Of a stretch of DNA of 64,000 bases, positions 1-6,668 are shown piece after piece. This stretch comes from RYN-230 sp963770535 (GTDB lineage Bacteria; Actinomycetota; Actinomycetes; Streptosporangiales; Streptosporangiaceae): contig CAVYPZ010000003.1 of NCBI GenBank assembly GCA_963770535.1, positions 1,488,001 through 1,552,000 on the forward strand. Direction: 5' to 3'. A program made the translations under genes and the position numbers. The notes beneath the pieces were generated by a model, which did no database searches, was not told the origin of the DNA, and saw only the letters and a list, made by a program, of their open reading frames with translations. The first letter of the stretch is position 1, and every line of letters begins with the position of its first letter.

Positions 1-257
1 TGGCGTTCGAGTGCGTCGAGGAGCGCGACCATCGAGGTGCGGTCGACGCCCAGCACGGCCCCGGCTTCCTGCTGTGACTGCGCTTCCCCGCTTGCGATGA
101 CCCTGAGCACGCCGAGGTCGCGAACGGTCACCCCGACGCCGGCGAGCGCGGCCTGCGCCCGGTGCTCCAGTGCGAGGTGCGCGTGCTTGAGGAGATAGCC
201 GAGCACGTCGTCACGCGCGCGGACCTGGCCCGCTGCGTCAGAACCCGGCCTCGACAC
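1..257 (-). CDS. MarR-family regulator, N-terminal part (cut by left edge)
   Basis: About 85 codons of a MarR-type winged-helix DNA-binding protein, read leftward from GTG at 257; the C-terminus lies outside the window. The translated segment runs through a helical N-terminus (DVLGYLLKHAHLALEHRAQ) into a wing-helix region containing VTVRDLGVLRVIA and the recognition-helix-like VDRTSMVALLDALER. An in-frame TGA at 285-287 bounds the start from upstream, so GTG 257 is the first usable start. The gene diverges from the epimerase at 327, and the gap between them holds a palindrome. Local control of itself and the epimerase is inferred from that arrangement. MarR proteins usually respond to small aromatic or oxidant ligands; the ligand here is unknown. 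Confidence 0.75.
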   Translation of the reverse strand, partial: MSRPGSDAAGQVRARDDVLGYLLKHAHLALEHRAQAALAGVGVTVRDLGVLRVIASGEAQSQQEAGAVLGVDRTSMVALLDALER

Positions 258-270
258 ACCCGGATAATAA

Positions 271-296
271 CAGTAAGCTGACTGTCAGTTCTACTG
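271..296. promoter_or_regulatory. Nested palindrome in divergent MarR/epimerase promoter
   Basis: CTGAC-T-GTCAG at 278-288 is a perfect 5+1+5 inverted repeat, flanked by CAGTA at 271-275 and its complement TACTG at 292-296. It lies between the divergent MarR and epimerase starts, and a TATACT hexamer follows at 306-311. A MarR dimer operator is the natural reading. This is inference from position and symmetry only. Confidence 0.5.
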
Positions 297-326
297 ATGA
301 TTTGTTATACTGACGAAGGGAACGCG

Positions 327-1268
327 ATGATTCTCGTCACCGGAGGGTCCGGGTTCATCGGCTCCCACACCGTGCGCGCGCTGCACGGCCTCGGCGAGCC
401 GAGCGTCGTGATGCAGCGCCGCAGCGGCCAGGTCCCCCCGCACCTCGCGGACCTGCCCGTCGTCGCGGAGCAGGCCGACGCCGCCGACCTGGGCGCGCTG
501 CGGGCGATCGGCGAGCGCCACGAGATCACCGGCATCGTGCACCTCGCGGGCTACCCCGCGCCGCGGGGCACGGCCGGGGGAATCGAGGCCACCCGGGGCC
601 TGCTCGACGGGCTCCTCAACATCGCCCGCGTCGCCGCGGAATGGGGCGTGCGCCGGGTGAGCCTCGCCAGCACGATCGGGGTCTACGGCGGCATCCAGCA
701 CAGCGGCCCGCTGACGGAGGACCTGCCGGTGCTCCTGACCGCACCGCACCCGATCCCGCGGTCGAAGAAGATCGCCGAGCTTCTCGGGGAGCAGCTCGCG
801 GAGGCGACCGGCACGGAGATCGTCAGCCTCCGGATCTCCGGCACCTGGGGCCCCCTCGGCCACGAGGACCCGTTCTTCGCCGCACCCGCGCTCATCCACG
901 CGGCCGCCAGCGGCAAGCCCCTGGACCTGTCCGGCCTGCTCATCCCGCCGCACCTCGGCGACGGGCTCGACCTGTGCTACGTCAAGGACACCGGCCGCGC
1001 GATAGCCCTGATCCAGCTCGCCGGGCATCTCCAGCACCGCACCTACAACATCGCGTCCGGCCGGGTGACCACGAACGCAGAGGTGATCACGGCGATCCGC
1101 GATGCCGTGCCCGGGGCGGAACTCGACCTCCCGGCCGGCGCCGGCCGGCCAGGTGCCGCTCTTGACATCACCCGGCTCCGCCAGGACACCGGGTTCGAGC
1201 CGGAGTACGACACCGTCCGTGCAGCCGCCGGCTACATCGCCTGGCTCAGGGCGGGCAACGAACGCTGA
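327..1268 (+). CDS. NAD-dependent epimerase/dehydratase, catalytic Tyr replaced
   Basis: A 313-residue extended short-chain dehydrogenase/reductase. The nucleotide-binding loop TGGSGFIGSH is at residues 5-14, SLASTIGVYG (the usual Ser/Thr partner) near 112-121, and a YNIASG segment lies near the C-terminal third. The family's YxxxK active-site pair reads I143-P-R-S-K147 here: the lysine is kept and the tyrosine is isoleucine. Classical hydride-transfer chemistry may therefore be impaired or reassigned. ATG 327 is chosen over the in-frame ATG 297 because GAAGGGA precedes it at normal spacing and the Rossmann motif follows at once. It diverges from a MarR gene that probably controls it. The substrate cannot be inferred. 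Confidence 0.85.
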   Translation: MILVTGGSGFIGSHTVRALHGLGEPSVVMQRRSGQVPPHLADLPVVAEQADAADLGALRAIGERHEITGIVHLAGYPAPRGTAGGIEATRGLLDGLLNIARVAAEWGVRRVSLASTIGVYGGIQHSGPLTEDLPVLLTAPHPIPRSKKIAELLGEQLAEATGTEIVSLRISGTWGPLGHEDPFFAAPALIHAAASGKPLDLSGLLIPPHLGDGLDLCYVKDTGRAIALIQLAGHLQHRTYNIASGRVTTNAEVITAIRDAVPGAELDLPAGAGRPGAALDITRLRQDTGFEPEYDTVRAAAGYIAWLRAGNER

Positions 1269-1429
1269 CCCGCACCGGCGGCAGCCCCGCCGCCACGACT
1301 CCGGCTTCAGCCCGGCGCGGTCAGAACGGGCGGACACCGGCTTTGCCGGCCGCGGCCGCGGCCGCTCGCCACGAGCAAGGGCGGTCGCTGCACGCGAGCA
1401 AGCCACACGTCCGGACCCTGGAGCCCGTC
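1269..1429. other. Non-coding gap before transposase remnant
   Basis: GC-rich sequence between the epimerase stop and the transposase remnant. I see no convincing gene, terminator or promoter in it. Confidence 0.4.
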
Positions 1430-1603
1430 ATGACCGCCGACCTGGACACCCTCCTGATCGCACCTGTTCCCGCGGCTGCTGGCCCAGAGCGAGTACAACA
1501 CCCCGGCTGCGGCAGATCGCGCCGCTGATGGAGGCCGCCCCGCGCTGGCCGGCCGATCGGGGCCCCCGTCAAGCGATCCCTGATCGCCTACGACCACGTG
1601 TGA
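1430..1603 (+). pseudogene. Decayed transposase fragment
   Basis: Three short pieces in different frames resemble a DDE-type transposase seen widely in Actinobacteria. They are an N-terminus MTADLDTLLIA from ATG 1430, then HLFPRLLAQSEYNT followed by RLRQIAPLMEA around 1460-1540, and VKRSLIAYDHV ending at the TGA at 1601-1603. The central part of a full-length transposase is missing and frames change twice, so the copy is dead. No terminal inverted repeats or target duplication could be paired. The identification rests on remembered family sequence, so confidence is modest. It marks an old insertion between the epimerase and the ABC/DUF2127 gene. Confidence 0.4.
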
Positions 1604-1638
1604 CCTGCCCGCATCTCCCGATCAACGATCTAGCGGAG

Positions 1639-3321
1639 CTACTGCCGTACCGCCGGGTCCGTGACGGCTCCCGGCGGCCGGTCAGGCCCGGTGCGCCCGG
1701 CCGCGGTCCCGTCCGGGACGGGCGCGACGGGCGCCGGGGCCTCCCCGGGCACGCCGGCGGCGGCCGCGGCGTCGATGGCCGCCTGCATCACCGACTCGCT
1801 GCGCAGCCGTGCGTCGTAGGCCTTCTTGCCGCCCCGGGCGCCGAACAGCCGCTTGCTCAGCACCAGGTACACGACCAGGGCCACGTTGAGGACGAAGGCG
1901 CCCAGGCGTATCACGGTCACCTTCGCCACCAGCTCGTAGATCTCATACGGGATGCCGGCCGAGGTGGCGATCATCGCGAAGTACTCGCCCCAGCGCTTGA
2001 GCATCCACAGGGCGATGCCCTCCAGGATCTCCACTGCCGTGTAGGCGGCCGCGCCGATGGCCAGCCAGGTCAGCGTGCGCTGATCCAGGGTGAACGTGTG
2101 CCTGATCAGGCCGACGAGGCCGCCGGAGCGGTTGATGTTGTAGCCGAACGTGTGGAGCAGGTCACGGATCTCCGGGTATTCGCGGTCGAAGGTGTGCTCG
2201 ATCGTGTGCCTCGAATACTTGAACCGCCACACGCCGTAGGCGATGAACCCGAAGATGATCGCGCGAACGAACCGTTCCACCGCGAACGCGCGCAGGATCA
2301 GCGCGCTGCGCAGCTCGTCGTCGCGGCGGACGCGGGGGGCCGCGGCGGCCGGCCCGGATGCCCCCGGCGCCCCGGGCACGAACGTCGCGCAGCGCAGGCA
2401 CTGCCACGCCTCGCCCGCCGCGGTGTCCGCCCTCAGCATGGCGCGGATCCCTGGCTCCGCCGGCGCGTAGCTGACATGGCCCCCCAGAGCGCAGGCCAGC
2501 AGATTCCACCTCACCCTGACCAGGGTAGGGCAGGGCGGGACAGGGGCCCGGCCACGAGCGCGCCTCCCGGCCCGGGACGCGGGCGCGGGCCCGTTCCCGC
2601 CCGCCCCGGCCGGCTCCCGCGCGGCGGCGGCTAAATTGCGGACGATGATCCCGTCCGCAAGGGTCAGCACCTCGCCGCACGCCATCGCGAGCGCCGCCGG
2701 GTCGCAGCCGGTGGCGACGATCGCGGTGTCCCGCCCCAGGTCGCGGACGCTGGCCGCGACATCCTCGGTATCGCGCGGGCCGAGCCCGTCCAGCAGGCCG
2801 TCGATGAGCAGCAGTTCGGGCTCGTGCACGGCTGCGGCGGCCAGCCGTGCCCGGCGGGCGATCACCGCCGGGGCGGCGCGTACCGGCACATCCGCCCAGG
2901 GAGTCAGGGCCAGCCGGTCCAGGATCGCGGCGGTGAGCACGTCACAGTCCCGCCCCGGCACGTCAGCCACCCGCGCCGCGTGGCCGACCAGCCCCCGCAC
3001 CCGCCGGCCCGGCTGCGGCCGCGGCGACAGCCGGGCGATCCCGACGTAACGGCGCACCGCGGCCCGGCCGTGCGCCGTGGTCAGGTCCTGGCCCAGCACC
3101 CGCAGTTCGCCGTAGGCGGGCCGGGTCAGCCCGCCCAGCAGGTCGATCACGGCGGTCCGGGCAGCCTCCCGGCTGATCGCGATGCCGATCGCCGGGCGCC
3201 CCGCGTCCGGCACCTCCAGCCGGAAGCTCGCCGCGCGGAGCACCCAGGTCCAGCCATGCCGGATGCCGACTCCCGCGGCCAGCACGGGGGCCATGCCCGT
3301 GGTGCCATAGCCGGACCGCAT
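1639..3321 (-). CDS. Degenerate ABC-type ATPase domain joined to DUF2127 membrane domain
   Basis: A continuous 560-codon frame with two unrelated halves. Residues about 10-225 follow the layout of an ABC transporter nucleotide-binding domain, but the P-loop position reads GIAISREAART with no GxGKST. The LSGGQ signature is not recognisable, and Walker B is ELLLIDG without the catalytic Glu, so ATP hydrolysis is unlikely. A 35-residue Ala/Gly/Arg-rich linker follows. Residues about 268-510 match DUF2127: a Cys/His knuckle (C277, H282, then CLRC near 308-311) and four or so hydrophobic segments. A GTG inside the frame (just before RWNLLACALGGH) could start a free-standing DUF2127 protein, so true fusion versus two read-through genes is open. 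Function is unknown; inner-membrane location is inferred. Confidence 0.6.
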   Translation of the reverse strand: MRSGYGTTGMAPVLAAGVGIRHGWTWVLRAASFRLEVPDAGRPAIGIAISREAARTAVIDLLGGLTRPAYGELRVLGQDLTTAHGRAAVRRYVGIARLSPRPQPGRRVRGLVGHAARVADVPGRDCDVLTAAILDRLALTPWADVPVRAAPAVIARRARLAAAAVHEPELLLIDGLLDGLGPRDTEDVAASVRDLGRDTAIVATGCDPAALAMACGEVLTLADGIIVRNLAAAAREPAGAGGNGPAPASRAGRRARGRAPVPPCPTLVRVRWNLLACALGGHVSYAPAEPGIRAMLRADTAAGEAWQCLRCATFVPGAPGASGPAAAAPRVRRDDELRSALILRAFAVERFVRAIIFGFIAYGVWRFKYSRHTIEHTFDREYPEIRDLLHTFGYNINRSGGLVGLIRHTFTLDQRTLTWLAIGAAAYTAVEILEGIALWMLKRWGEYFAMIATSAGIPYEIYELVAKVTVIRLGAFVLNVALVVYLVLSKRLFGARGGKKAYDARLRSESVMQAAIDAAAAAGVPGEAPAPVAPVPDGTAAGRTGPDRPPGAVTDPAVRQ

Positions 3322-3374
3322 GCGCTACCCCCGTCGCTACCCCGTGCCCCCAGCACCGGAGTGTCCCAGCAGGA

Positions 3375-3403
3375 AATATAACTTGCGGATACGTGAGTGT
3401 CAC
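3375..3403 (-). promoter_or_regulatory. Sigma-70-like promoter for the ABC/DUF2127 gene
   Basis: Read on the minus strand, GTGACA (3403-3398) and TATATT (3380-3375) are separated by exactly 17 bases and lie about 55 bases upstream of the ATG at 3321. An AACTAGTT palindrome at 3411-3418 sits just upstream of the -35 element and could bind a regulator such as the MarR protein encoded at 3558. The hexamers are seen directly; promoter function is inferred. Confidence 0.5.
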
Positions 3404-3557
3404 GCTAGGTAACTAGTTGTTCCGGGCTAGGTGCGGTATGGGACGCCATGCCCCGGGCGGTGGCTCCGCCCCCAGACGCACCATGAGGCGGGCGGCACAT
3501 CCGGGTCACCTGATCGAAACCCGGGCACCCTCACGGAACCGGATCCACCGGTAGCGT

Positions 3558-4088
3558 GTGCCTGTGCCGACGCCGCTGGAACTGCCCTTCGACCCAATTG
3601 CCCGGGCGGCCGAGACCTGGGAGCAGCGATTCGGGCCTTCCGACGCGATGGCCGCGGTCACCTCCATCATGCGGGCGCAGCAGATCCTGCTGGCTGAGCT
3701 CGATGCCGTGCTCCGTCCCCACGGGCTGACCTTCGCCCGGTACGAGGCGCTCGTCCTGCTCAGCTTCAGCCGCGCGGGGGCGCTGCCGATGCGGGTCATC
3801 GGCGAGCGGCTGATGGTGCACCCCACCAGCGCCACCAACACCATCGACCGGCTGGAACGCGACGGCCTCGTGGTCCGGCGGCCCAATCCGCGGGACGGCC
3901 GCGGCAAGCTCGCCGAGATCACCGGCCGCGGGCGTGAGGTGGTGGGCCGGGCCACCGCCGACCTGATGAGGGCGGAGTTCGGCCTGGTCCCGTTCGGCCC
4001 GGACCAGCGCGAGCAGCTGTTCACCCTGCTCCGCGGGCTCCGGGTGGCTGCCGGTGACTTCGTGGCCGCCCCGGCTCCCGCCGGCTAG
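3558..4088 (+). CDS. MarR-family transcriptional regulator
   Basis: A 176-residue winged-helix regulator of normal MarR length. The N-terminal dimerisation helices (RAQQILLAELDAVLRPHGL) are followed by the helix-turn-helix region VIGERLMVHPTSATNTIDRLERDGLV and the beta-wing RRPNPRDGRGKLAEIT with the conserved DxR. The C-terminal helix closes the dimer arm. It starts at GTG 3558 (GTG-CCT-GTG, so two codons later is also possible). It lies divergent to the ABC/DUF2127 gene with a promoter-bearing gap, making that gene a likely target. Downstream it converges on the propeller gene. The ligand is unknown. Confidence 0.88.
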   Translation: MPVPTPLELPFDPIARAAETWEQRFGPSDAMAAVTSIMRAQQILLAELDAVLRPHGLTFARYEALVLLSFSRAGALPMRVIGERLMVHPTSATNTIDRLERDGLVVRRPNPRDGRGKLAEITGRGREVVGRATADLMRAEFGLVPFGPDQREQLFTLLRGLRVAAGDFVAAPAPAG

Positions 4089-4151
4089 CGGGAGCCGCCC
4101 GGGCCGGTTCTGGCTGCGGACGGACGCGGCCGCGGCGGGGGCCGGCGGGTG

Positions 4152-4167
4152 ATGGTTCTCGTTGCGG
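4152..4167 (+). repeat. Dispersed 16-mer ATGGTTYTCGTTGCGG, copy 1
   Basis: ATGGTTCTCGTTGCGG between the convergent MarR and propeller genes. Near-identical copies stand at 32417-32432 (minus strand, one extra mismatch) and 63051-63066. No palindromic symmetry and no shared flanks are visible. Role unknown. Confidence 0.5.
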
Positions 4168-4189
4168 AAAGTTCTTGACTTTTGGGGTG

Positions 4190-5617
4190 TCAGGGGATCG
4201 GTGACGCGCGCCAGTTCTGGCCGCCGTCGAACGTGAACCACACGGCATGCTGGGCGGTGTCGGCCGGCACCGCGACGCCCTGCGCGGAGCCGGTCATCCC
4301 GACGTAGCTGAACCCGCCGGGCGGCAGCGCGCCCTGGGCGGCGGTCCACGTGGCCCCGCCGTCGGTGGACCGCTCGAGGCCCGCGGTGGTGGCCAGCACG
4401 ATCGTGCCCACGGGGGTTCCCGCCACCGAGGTCGCGGTGCCCGCGGCCGGGCCGGCCCCGGCCTTCTGCCACTGCAGGCCGTCGTCGGCCGAGGTGTAGA
4501 CCTCCTTGGCCTGGGTGGCACCGGTGGCCGGGCTGGTGCACACCAGCACCAGCCCCGAGCTGGTGGTGGCGAGCAGCGCGCCGGACGGCTGGCCGCTGGC
4601 CTGCGGGGTGCCCGGCCGGCACGGCGCGGGGGCGGGCGACGCGGTGCCGGTGCCGGTACCGGTGCCCGTGCCGGCCACCGGCTGCCAGGCTCCCGCGCTC
4701 CCGGACGGCCCGCTGAGCAGCGTGCCGTCCGGGGTGAGCAGGTAGCCGCGGGCCGCGGTCACGACGAGCGCCGAGGAGTTCGCGGTCCCGCTGAGGCTGT
4801 AGCCGGTGCCCGCGCCCGGCACCGCAGACCACTGGTCGCTGCCGGGGGAGGCCGAGTACAGGGCCGAGGACGTGCAGCCGGCGGCGAAGTCCGGGCCGCT
4901 GCCGGAGCACTGCGCCCAGACCGCGAACACCCGCTGGCCGGCGGTCTCCAGCGCGGTGACCCGCAGGCCGTGCGTGCTGACCTGAGTCCAGGACTGGCCG
5001 CCGTCGTGGGTAGCCCACAGCTGGGGGCCGAAAGCCCAGCCGTCGCTGGTGTTGTAGAAGCGGACCTGGCTCACCCCCGCGGGCCCCGCGGGAGCCCCGG
5101 CGACCGGGGCGCTCACCCCGTGCCACGTGCTGCCGTAGTCGCCGGTGCCCGCGATCGAGGTGCAGATGTAGCGGTCCGGCGGGCCGCACTGGCCCGGCGT
5201 CCCGGCCTGGCCGATCACGAAGCCGGTGTGCGCGCCCACGAACGTCGCCGAGGTGGGCTGGAAGTTCGGCGGGGCTGCGGGGGGCGCGCTGGCCGTCGCG
5301 GATGCGGACGTGGACGGCAGCGCCGACGGCGAGGCGGACGGGTGATGCTGCCGGGTCTGGCCGGCGGAGGACGTGTTCCCGGCGGCGTTGCCGCTCGCGG
5401 CGGGGCCCGGGCTGACGTTCAGCTGCGTGATGACCAGCCGCGGGACCGTGGCAATGACCGCGATCACGGCGGCCGCGCCCGCGGCGGCCGCTGCCGCCCG
5501 GGTCATCTTGCGGCGCCGGGCCCGCTTCCTGATCAGCTCGAACGTCCCGGGTGGCGGGGGCATCGGCCGCACTTGCGCGTTCATCCACGCGTCCAGGTCG
5601 TCGCGGGGGTCAGTCAT
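4190..5617 (-). CDS. Membrane-anchored beta-propeller (BNR/YCF48-like), sigma-factor partner
   Basis: A 475-residue protein with a short cytoplasmic N-terminus (DDLDAWMNAQVRPMPPPPG, then a basic RKRARRRK), one transmembrane helix near residues 40-62, an Ala/Ser/Pro-rich spacer and a secreted region. The outer part has repeated Asp-box-like motifs: THDGGQSWT, SADDGLQWQ, STDGGATWT and TFDGGQNWR, as in sialidase/YCF48 propellers. Its ATG (5617) overlaps the ECF sigma gene end by eight bases (ATGACTGA), so the two are translationally coupled. The cytoplasmic tail may sequester the sigma factor like an anti-sigma, with the propeller as sensor. That is inferred from topology; no zinc anti-sigma motif is visible. 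A run of GTGCCG hexamers at about 4643-4672 encodes a GT repeat. Confidence 0.75.
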   Translation of the reverse strand: MTDPRDDLDAWMNAQVRPMPPPPGTFELIRKRARRRKMTRAAAAAAGAAAVIAVIATVPRLVITQLNVSPGPAASGNAAGNTSSAGQTRQHHPSASPSALPSTSASATASAPPAAPPNFQPTSATFVGAHTGFVIGQAGTPGQCGPPDRYICTSIAGTGDYGSTWHGVSAPVAGAPAGPAGVSQVRFYNTSDGWAFGPQLWATHDGGQSWTQVSTHGLRVTALETAGQRVFAVWAQCSGSGPDFAAGCTSSALYSASPGSDQWSAVPGAGTGYSLSGTANSSALVVTAARGYLLTPDGTLLSGPSGSAGAWQPVAGTGTGTGTGTASPAPAPCRPGTPQASGQPSGALLATTSSGLVLVCTSPATGATQAKEVYTSADDGLQWQKAGAGPAAGTATSVAGTPVGTIVLATTAGLERSTDGGATWTAAQGALPPGGFSYVGMTGSAQGVAVPADTAQHAVWFTFDGGQNWRASPIP

Positions 5618-6104
5618 CTGCATCCCCCAGGGCCGCGCGCAGCCGGGCCCGGGCGTGGAACAGGTCAGCCTTGATGGTTCCCTCCGGGCGGCCGAGCAGG
5701 GTGGCCACGTCGCGGACCGGGAAGCCCGCATAGTAGTGAAGCAGGAAAGGGCTCCGCAGCCGGTCCGGCAGCGCCTGCAACAGCTCCCTGACGTGGACAT
5801 CCTGGGCGGGCTGATAGGACGGGTCAGACGGTACCCCGGCCGCCGCGGCCTGCAGCGCCTTGCGCTCGCGGCCGGTCTTGCGCCAGTGATCACGGACCAG
5901 GTTCGTGGCGATCATGTAGAGGTAACTCTGCGGGTTTTCCAGCCGCGACCACCGCCCCAGCAGCCGGGCGAACGCCTCGGCCGCGATCTCGTGCGCGGTG
6001 TCGTCGTCGTCGACCAGCCGGCGGACCCACCCCGCGAGACGGGGGTAGCACGTGTTGAACAGCTCCTCGGCTGCGGCCCGGTCCCCGGTACGCAGCCTGT
6101 CCAC
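5610..6104 (-). CDS. ECF RNA polymerase sigma factor
   Basis: A 164-residue extracytoplasmic-function sigma factor. Region 2 spans ELFNTCYPRLAGWVRRLV through ENPQSYLYMIATNLVRDHWR, and region 4 is LPDRLRSPFLLHYYAGFPV with the HTH DVATLLGRPEGTIKADLF near the C-terminus. GTG 6104 is chosen because GAGGGGG lies at good spacing before it. A longer frame from GTG 6212 adds 36 low-complexity residues and has no clear ribosome site. It is the first gene of a two-gene operon with the membrane propeller. Its targets, probably including its own promoter, cannot be read from the sequence. Confidence 0.88.
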   Translation of the reverse strand: MDRLRTGDRAAAEELFNTCYPRLAGWVRRLVDDDDTAHEIAAEAFARLLGRWSRLENPQSYLYMIATNLVRDHWRKTGRERKALQAAAAGVPSDPSYQPAQDVHVRELLQALPDRLRSPFLLHYYAGFPVRDVATLLGRPEGTIKADLFHARARLRAALGDADD

Positions 6105-6391
6105 GGAACCCCCTCGGGTGGTGGTTCCGGCCGGCACGCTCCACGGTCCGGACAGTGTCACGGCCTCCCCCGAGGAGGTGCCTGCCGGCCTGCTGGCGGC
6201 TAGGGATTGCACAGATTTACCACACCTTCGTCACGGCGGCGCGGACCTGGACCGCAAGGGCGTGCCCCGGCAAGGCCCCTGCGTTATGTGAGACGGCGAT
6301 CGGGGCCTGGCGGTTGGGATGATTAGGCGGATTTTCAGCAAGCTCCAGGGGTGCGGCCGGGGCTGGGAGGGGTAGTGTTAGCAGAAGATAG

Positions 6392-6403
6392 TAGGACGTC
6401 CTA
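6392..6403. promoter_or_regulatory. TAGGAC-GTCCTA palindrome upstream of icmA
   Basis: A perfect 12-base palindrome lies 43 bases before the ATG at 6446, overlapping a TAGTAT hexamer (6402-6407) that could be a -10 box. Short palindromes in this position are typical of TetR-type acyl-CoA-responsive repressors. The regulator is not encoded nearby. Confidence 0.5.
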
Positions 6404-6445
6404 GTATTTTGCCGGGGGCCACCACGCCTCCGGGAGGGGAACGGC

Positions 6446-6668
6446 ATGGACACGCACGCAGCGTCGCCTCAGTCGCAGTCCGCCTGGCCGGCCGAGGCCG
6501 CGGCGGCCCAGCCCGGAACGGACCAGGCCGGGGAGGCCCAGGCCGGGGCGGCCCAGGCCGGGGCGGCTGAGGCCGGGACGGCGAGGCGCGGGCCGGGAGC
6601 GGTGGCAGCGCCGGTTCGCCGCGTCGGGGATCAGGGCGGCCGATTTCTCCACGCTGTCCGGCGCCGAC
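6446..6668 (+). other. icmA: Out-of-frame 5' part of icmA with repeat
   Basis: ATG 6446 has an excellent ribosome site (GGGAGGGG, 6432-6439), but its frame runs into QAGEAQAGAAQAG repeats (15-base unit, about 6523-6580) and leaves the mutase frame. In the mutase frame, codons just upstream of 6669 read ERWQRRFAASGIRAADFSTLSGADVEP, matching the conserved mutase N-terminus, yet contain no start codon. Removing one G in the GGG run near 6588-6596 joins the two frames. This indicates a one-base insertion, either an assembly error or a real lesion. Confidence 0.6.

Noticed and set aside
5618..5893. Extending the propeller protein N-terminus upstream into the sigma gene
   Set aside because: The extra residues are an out-of-frame translation of the ECF sigma factor.
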